NCBI GenBank assembly: GCA_012271015.1
Contig: JAAXHD010000068.1
Location: 1-32,092, forward strand
Origin: Candidatus Poribacteria bacterium
GTDB lineage: Bacteria > Poribacteria > WGA-4E > WGA-3G
Direction: 5' to 3'
DNA: 32,092 nt
The stretch's first letter is position 1. Each line of letters starts with the position of its first letter. The notes beneath the pieces were generated by a model, which did not search any database, had not been told where the DNA came from, and saw only the letters and a list, made by a program, of their open reading frames with translations. The position numbers and the translations under genes were made by a program. Shown here in pieces: positions 26,505 through 32,092 of the stretch.

Positions 26505-27431
26505 CTATTGCTTTTTCTGAAGAATAAATCTCAACTGTAGAGTTTCTGCTGCATAGTTGTCAAGTTCGCCGGTGTTTTTTCTCGGTGCAGATGCTGCTGG
26601 TTCGAAATTAGTGACGAGTGCTTCTAACATCGGTTTTCTATTAGATTCCTTTGCACCGACATGATAAAAATGTTTTCTCGTGATGACATTAAATTCTGAC
26701 CATAAATTCAGAATCTCGGGATTTTCTCTATGTTCGTTGCTATGCCAGGTTGAAAGGATGAACTGCGCTTTTGTTGTTTTCAAATCTTGATAGAGCAATT
26801 TTTCGTGTGTTTTATTTCAAGTGTTAAAGTAATCGGTATGTCGCCCTGCATAAGGTGGATCACAGTAGATGAGGTCGGTCTCGGTTGCACCAGACAGAGT
26901 GATGCGAAAGTCCTGATGCAAAAAAGTCCAGTCGCTGAGGCTAGCACGTTTGGCGACCCATTCTACCTGATTCACAATTTTGGTGACGTACGCTTTAGAG
27001 AAACGTTCCGGCTTATGTCCGAACGGCACATTAAACTCGCCTTTCCTATTGAAGCGGAGGAGCCCGTTAAAACAGGCGCGGTTCAAAAACAGAAAGTCTA
27101 AAGGAGACTTTCCTACATTAAATCGTTTTCGGACTTCATAATAGTAATCTGCACCGTATTTAGCTAAGTTACTTCCTTCTGATTCGAGGAATTCCCGGAC
27201 AATAATCGGAGTTATTGTGCCTTGGTTTATTCCCTGATAGAAGGAAATAAGATGTGGATTTGTATCGCAGAAAAGTGCCCTGCGCGGTTTGAGGTTAAAC
27301 CCGACGACCCCCGACCCCATGAATGGTTCAATCCAAACTCCTTCTCCGTTCCATTGGCGAGTCTCTGCTATTCATGCAACCAATTTGCTTTTGATACCTT
27401 GGCACTTTATCGGTGGAATAAGGACCTTCAT
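26505..27431 (-). pseudogene. EcoRV-type DNA adenine methyltransferase (D12 class) with two in-frame TGA codons
   Basis: Open reading from ATG 27431 ([46 protein letters not shown]...[31 protein letters not shown]...) in one frame; TGA at complement(27372..27374) and complement(26817..26819). Confidence 0.85.
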
Positions 27432-27816
27432 TTTGAGCGTGCTTTCCTTTGTGAGGCGCGCGGAACAACAAGACTTGTATCTCCGCCTCTATAGACGACG
27501 AAATCATGCAGATTTGTAATCTTTGTCGTTTTGCCCGTATCATCCTGCACGGTAATCTTCCCGTAATTCATCCAATAGTCATCAAACCAATTTTCGCCTA
27601 ACAACCTAAACATACCGTTGCCTGCCAGAATGTCAGCGATTTTATTGATACTACCTATGTTTGCAGTATTACCACTGAAATTGTATAAATCCTCCGGTAA
27701 ATATCAATGAAACCTTTGATCGTCCACTGTCCATCAGCAGTACTAACGTACGCATTGAGCGTTTTAACAAATTCATTCAATTTCGTGCTAAATACGCTCT
27801 TTATTGTTTCTTGCAT
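27428..27816 (-). pseudogene. EcoRV-like restriction endonuclease remnant: N- and C-terminal parts only, frame-disrupted
   Basis: N-part MQETIKSVFSTKLNEFVKTLNAYVSTADGQWTIKGFIDIY; C-part in another frame LPEDLYNFSGNTANIGSINKIADILAGNGMFRLLGENWFDDYWMNYGK...NLHDFVVYRGG resembles EcoRV C-terminus (SGNTTNIGSI...EFLDYWRNYER...WIYRGRK); stop overlaps methylase start (ATGA). Confidence 0.75.
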
Positions 27817-27885
27817 AAAATCGGTTCACCCAAAAATTAGTGACTCTGAATCGGTTAGACAAATATCGTTGTTAAGAGTACTTTA

Positions 27886-28926
27886 CTACTCGACCGGTTC
27901 CTCTGTAGATGACCAGATATCTTCCCACATCTCCTCTTCGTCGGATATCCGGGAAGGGATCTCCTCGGCAATTTCCCAGGATTTCTGCCCCGGTTTCAAA
28001 GGGTTCCAACGTTCTAAAGCAAACAAACGAATCGCCTCCAATCTTTTTGAAATAGAAGTTGTATCCCATTGTCCTGTTTCATCATGCAGGAAATCGCTCA
28101 ATTCGTTTTGTGCCATGAGTGGTGCTCTGCGAAAATACCTTTGATTTTTATATGGAAAGTTCTAATTCGATTTGCTGGCATTCGCAGAGATAGGATCAAT
28201 TGTCAAATTCCCAATGCTGTGGAGATAATCCTCCTTAAATTCTGGCGAGGCAAAGTCGGTGGTTGACAGGATCGAATTGTCTTCAACAACTTTGCTCTCC
28301 TTGGGGTTTTGCGGGATGATGTGTTCCATTGAAAATTTTGACTGCGGGTTGTCGTTGGTAAATTCGACGTAGGGCATCTCGGAATAACCATCTATATCTC
28401 TGAGATAATTCTCGTATTTCCAAAAGAGATATCGCTGCTCGTTTAGGTTCACATCAGAGTGGAAGGAAGGTGATTTAAGAGCGCGTTCAAAAGCAATATC
28501 GCCGCAATACCAGTCCACAAATTCTTGGAGTTCCGTGACAAGTCGCTGGAAATTCCCATTGAAATCCCGCGCTAGTCCGTAAAGGAACTCACGCCCTTTG
28601 TCTGCTCTGGATCCGATAATACTGAGGCGAAAACAAATAATTTCCACTAATTGTGCGATCCGTTTGAAATTATCCTTGCCATCCGAGTCGTCCAATTTGT
28701 AGGTTTTGATAAGCAGAGGGTAGAATGTCGCTTGGCGGCTAAGGGCAAATATGTCAAGAAGATAAGACTCACGACTTATAAACAAGGTCCTTGTGAATTC
28801 AAAACTCTCTTTTAATTCCAGACTGTACTGGTTTATGAACGCAGCTGCTTCTACGGTGCTATTCGCATTGATTAGTCCGTTCACCTTTTGATCGTTTTCT
28901 GTCCGTTTTGCAATTCCTGCCTCCAT
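27886..28926 (-). pseudogene. Truncated GmrSD-like (DUF262/DUF1524) protein with an in-frame amber codon
   Basis: FSMEHIIPQNPKES...HSIGNLTIDPISANASKSN[TAG]NFPYKNQRYFRRAPLMAQNELSDFLHDETGQWDTTSISKRLEAIRLFALERWNPL is one continuous frame; N-terminal DUF262 motifs absent. Confidence 0.75.
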
Positions 28927-28933
28927 GCTTAAT

Positions 28934-29746
28934 CTAACTTTCCACGGCGGCACGCATCTTTTCCAACCCAATGCGTGCGACTTCTGCGGGATCTTGCTCC
29001 CAATAGCTTGGATTGAACAATTCTAATGAGATGACACCTTCATATCCCGCGTCTTTCAGCATAGAGATCATCTGTCCGAGATCGAGAATACCGTCGCCTG
29101 GGTAAACCCTATCAGCGTCTGTTTGTTCCGCACGCGCAGGTTCGGCAGGTGCGTCATTGAAATGGAACACAGCGATTTTTTCGCTGGGGATGTCTCGCAT
29201 ATCGTCTATTTCGCCACCACCGCGATAGATATGGAACGGATCAAGGACAATCGTGCTATCTGGGTGGTCTGCGACTTCCATCACTTCCCACGCATGCTGG
29301 ACTTGATTGACACCGTCAACGAAACCGAGAAATTCCATAGCAGGTTTAACGCCGAATTCGCGTCCGAGTTCAAGCAATTCTCGGTAATTCTCGCCACCTA
29401 ATTGCAGGTCTGCGACTTCACGTGGTGGACTTGAAACGATATAGGTTGATCCAACGGCGGCGGCTTGTGCCATGCGTCGTTTTGCCTCTTCAATCGCTTC
29501 CTGATGTTCGGTGCCTGTTGTGTTGAGCCAGCCGTGCAAGGCGATAACGCTGGGCACTGAAAGCCCGTGATCATCGAGTGCTTTTTTGACCTCCGAGAGA
29601 GATCCACCCTGTTCCTCGTAAGCCGTTAAGTCGTCATTCCATAACTCAATTGCTGTATAGCCGGTTTCGGCAGCGATCCGAATCTTATCCATGAGTCCGG
29701 CTGGACGGATTGTGCTTGTATTTAAGCCTAATTGAAATTGTGCCAT
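28934..29746 (-). CDS. Sugar phosphate isomerase/epimerase (TIM barrel)
   Basis: FQLGLNTSTIRPAGLMDKIRIAAETGYTAIELWND ... LDPFHIYRGGG...VFHFNDAP...GDGILDLGQMISMLKDAGYEGVISLELFN. Confidence 0.88.
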   Translation of the reverse strand: MAQFQLGLNTSTIRPAGLMDKIRIAAETGYTAIELWNDDLTAYEEQGGSLSEVKKALDDHGLSVPSVIALHGWLNTTGTEHQEAIEEAKRRMAQAAAVGSTYIVSSPPREVADLQLGGENYRELLELGREFGVKPAMEFLGFVDGVNQVQHAWEVMEVADHPDSTIVLDPFHIYRGGGEIDDMRDIPSEKIAVFHFNDAPAEPARAEQTDADRVYPGDGILDLGQMISMLKDAGYEGVISLELFNPSYWEQDPAEVARIGLEKMRAAVES

Positions 29747-29793
29747 GCTTTTTGGCGAAGCTTGCAAGCCAAAACTTGCTCTTCGAACCCCCC

Positions 29794-30594
29794 TTATTTG
29801 TCCAACAAGTTTTTAATGAACCGGACATCTATGCGCGCGAGGTCGATGACAGTGTCCACAGGCTCTCCACTGTATTCGCTGTGGAAGCTTACGGGACCTG
29901 AAAAACCGATTGTTTGTAGCGTATCTACTGCCGTTTCCCAGTCAACGAACCCTTTTCCCATTCGGACGACGCTGCCGCCGCGCATACCGGGCGAGCGCGC
30001 CAGATCCTTGAACGCCATAACTGCGAGATGCGATTTGACGATATCCAGTGCCATGTTGATCGGTTCCCCGACGATGGACAGGTGTCCTGTATCGGCAAAA
30101 ACACCGACATGTTGCGCGTCGAAACCTTTTACGAGGTTCATCACTGCACACGAATTCAGTCCCATGGAGGTTCCAGAATGGTTGTGGATACAGGTCCGGG
30201 GTCCGTATTGGGCAGAGAGTTTCGCGAACCCGTCTAATTGCTTACGGATAAAATCGACCTGTGTCCAGTAGCCGCCATTTTCTGCGTGCCAGTGCCAGTA
30301 TCCGAGTTTGATGTTTTCAACACCTGCTTTACCCGCAGCGGCGTAGACTCGGCGCGTTTCTTCCTGTCCCGGATCAAGAAAATCACCCGGTGTTGTGACA
30401 AGTGGGATGGATAAGCCTGCGGCGGCGAACTGCTTTGCGGCGGCGGGCAGTGCTTCCGTCGCGTTTTCTGGGTTCACTGGATAGCCGGGACGCACACACA
30501 GATCGGCACCGCTGACACCGACCGATTGTAACGCTGTAATAATATCTGGAATTTCTAAACCTTCCAGATGTTTCGTGAACATAATAAATTTCAT
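29794..30594 (-). CDS. Sugar phosphate isomerase/epimerase (TIM barrel)
   Basis: KFIMFTKHLEGLEIPDIITALQSVGVSGADLCVRPGYPV ... GVFADTGHLSIVGEP ... VDTLQTIGFSGPVSFHSEY. Confidence 0.86.
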   Translation of the reverse strand: MKFIMFTKHLEGLEIPDIITALQSVGVSGADLCVRPGYPVNPENATEALPAAAKQFAAAGLSIPLVTTPGDFLDPGQEETRRVYAAAGKAGVENIKLGYWHWHAENGGYWTQVDFIRKQLDGFAKLSAQYGPRTCIHNHSGTSMGLNSCAVMNLVKGFDAQHVGVFADTGHLSIVGEPINMALDIVKSHLAVMAFKDLARSPGMRGGSVVRMGKGFVDWETAVDTLQTIGFSGPVSFHSEYSGEPVDTVIDLARIDVRFIKNLLDK

Positions 30595-30747
30595 ATTTTT
30601 CTAACTAGGGCCTCCTGGGCACCGCTCCATTTCATTACGCGGTGATGTCTGGTTAACCCGCGACTGAAATAAGGATCTGTACGGTTTTAAAGACTTGAGC
30701 CACTCTTTTCCATCGGGTTTGTGGCACATCGGAGCGTGCCTGCTACT

Positions 30748-31851
30748 TTACCAGTCGACAACAGAGCCATCATCGGGATGGTATGTCACGGGATTCTGCC
30801 AATCGTGGTCAATCTTATCTTCGAGCGCGTCTTCATCGAGTTCGATGCCGAGTCCGGGACCGGTAGGCAGTTCAACGAACCCATCTTTAAAGACGAAGGG
30901 GTTCTTGAGATACCCCTCACCGAGAGTCGTATGTTCCTGCATCAAAAAGTTCGGGATGGAGGCATCCAATTGAATACACGCCGCTAAAGAGATGGGACCG
31001 AGAGGGTTATGCGGGGCAATACCACCGTAATAGGCTTCCGCCATACCGGCGATGATGCGTACCTCGTTGATACCCCCAGCGTGACAGAGGTCGGGTTGGA
31101 GAATAGACGCTGCTTGTTTTTCTAAGATTTCACGGAAACCCCATTTTGTGAACACACGTTCACCTGTCGCAATCGGGATGTGAGTACTCCGCGCGATTTC
31201 AGCGAGGGTGTCCACATTTTGGCACTGAATCGGTTCTTCGATGAACATCGGTTGGTAGGGTTCTAACGCTTTAATCAGAACTTTCGCGGTTTGCGGACTG
31301 ACTGCACCGTGGAAGTCAATCGCGAGATCAACTTCTGTGCCTGCGGCTTCGCGCAACGCTGCGAAATGATCCACGGCTCTGTCGATAAAGGCTTTGTTTT
31401 CGATGATACGTGCGGGTCTGCCACCTGCGGGACCTGTTTTGAATGCGGTGAACCCTTTGTCAATCCACTCTTTAATCCCATCTGGATCGCCACCACCTTT
31501 ATAGAGCCTAATACGGTCGCGTGTCGGTCCACCGAAGAGTTGATAAACAGGGACACCGAGCGATTTCCCTGCGAGGTCCCAGAGTGCTTGCTCTACACCG
31601 CTCAATGCGCTTGTGAGGATGGGACCGCCGCGGTAGAATGCGTGGCGATACATCGCTTGCCAGTGGTGGACAACGCGTCTCGGATCTTGACCGATGAGGT
31701 AGGGCGCGAGTTCGTCAACGGCTTGCGCACACGTTTTCGCACGTCCTTCCAGAATAGGCTCGCCGAGTCCGACTAAACCCTCATCCGTGTGGATTTTAAG
31801 GAAGAGCCAGCGCGGTTGCACCAGAAAAGTTTCCAATTTTGTTATCTTCAT
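30748..31851 (-). CDS. Mandelate racemase/muconate lactonizing enzyme family protein (galactonate dehydratase-like)
   Basis: MKITKLETFLVQPRWLFLKIHTDEGLVGLGEPILEGRA...LSGVEQALWDLAGKSLGVPVYQLFGG...DLAIDFHG...MFIEEPI...IATGERVFTKWGF. Confidence 0.92.
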   Translation of the reverse strand: MKITKLETFLVQPRWLFLKIHTDEGLVGLGEPILEGRAKTCAQAVDELAPYLIGQDPRRVVHHWQAMYRHAFYRGGPILTSALSGVEQALWDLAGKSLGVPVYQLFGGPTRDRIRLYKGGGDPDGIKEWIDKGFTAFKTGPAGGRPARIIENKAFIDRAVDHFAALREAAGTEVDLAIDFHGAVSPQTAKVLIKALEPYQPMFIEEPIQCQNVDTLAEIARSTHIPIATGERVFTKWGFREILEKQAASILQPDLCHAGGINEVRIIAGMAEAYYGGIAPHNPLGPISLAACIQLDASIPNFLMQEHTTLGEGYLKNPFVFKDGFVELPTGPGLGIELDEDALEDKIDHDWQNPVTYHPDDGSVVDW

Positions 31852-31945
31852 GTTTTAATTGTTCCTTGCGGTTCGGTCAGGGGAGTTAGGACTTTATGCT
31901 GTCTTCCCATAGACCCGCTCTCCGCTTACGGGCTACGCGCTTAGG
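31852..31945 (-). repeat. Leader-repeat copy (before MR/MLE gene)
   Basis: tttaattgttccttgcggttcggtcaggggagttaggactttatgctgtcttcccatagacccgctctccgcttacgggctacgcgctta. Confidence 0.78.
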
Positions 31946-31983
31946 TCTAACAAAAACCTCTTTACCGACTGCTGATTGCTAAT

Positions 31984-32055
31984 CCTTTCCTTGCGGTTAA
32001 ATGACGCGAGTTTGGACGTTAGCGTTCCTTTCTCGAATCTGAAGAAACACCCCGC
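31984..32055 (-). repeat. Leader-repeat copy not adjacent to a start codon
   Basis: cctttccttgcggttaaatgacgcgagtttggacgttagcgttcctttctcgaatctgaagaaacacccc. Confidence 0.6.
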
Positions 32056-32092
32056 TGACTCTCACTGCGAGGCAACACGCGCAAATGTAATA

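Noticed and set aside
26505-27431. TGA recoded as Trp (alternative genetic code) in the methylase
   Set aside because: Other Trp codons in the gene are TGG, other genes in the window use TGA-terminated frames normally, and neighbouring genes are independently broken, so decay is more likely. Kept as an explicit alternative in the finding.

Overview
All coordinates are 1-based. The window is almost entirely minus-strand coding; the main plus-strand gene is a small XRE regulator at 15259-15630. I saw no rRNA, tRNA or CRISPR array. Gene content (PhyH dioxygenase, mandelate racemase-like enzyme, sugar-phosphate isomerases, GH172/DUF2961, many short intergenic repeats) suggests an environmental bacterium, perhaps Candidatus Poribacteria; that is inference only. 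Main observations: (1) a probable co-directional cluster (14735 to 2216) with a ~2443-aa FtsX/MacB-type permease (signal peptide, LysM-like segments interrupted by DGIDNDxDG repeats, a degenerate M28 peptidase-like domain, long coiled coil, FtsX core), a small membrane protein, an OPT-like transporter, a duplicated-domain protein, a PqqD-like protein and a LolD/MacB-type ATPase; (2) a decayed defence remnant at 26505-28926: a truncated GmrSD-like (DUF262/DUF1524) gene with an amber stop, an EcoRV-type endonuclease with the catalytic core deleted and a frame change, and an EcoRV-type adenine methylase with two in-frame TGA codons; (3) a modular repeat leader (hairpin, GGATATACGG-like block, CCGAACCGCAAGGA, AT-rich spacer, ATG) placed directly before the start codon of at least five unrelated genes, plus a second repeat module that begins at stop codons.
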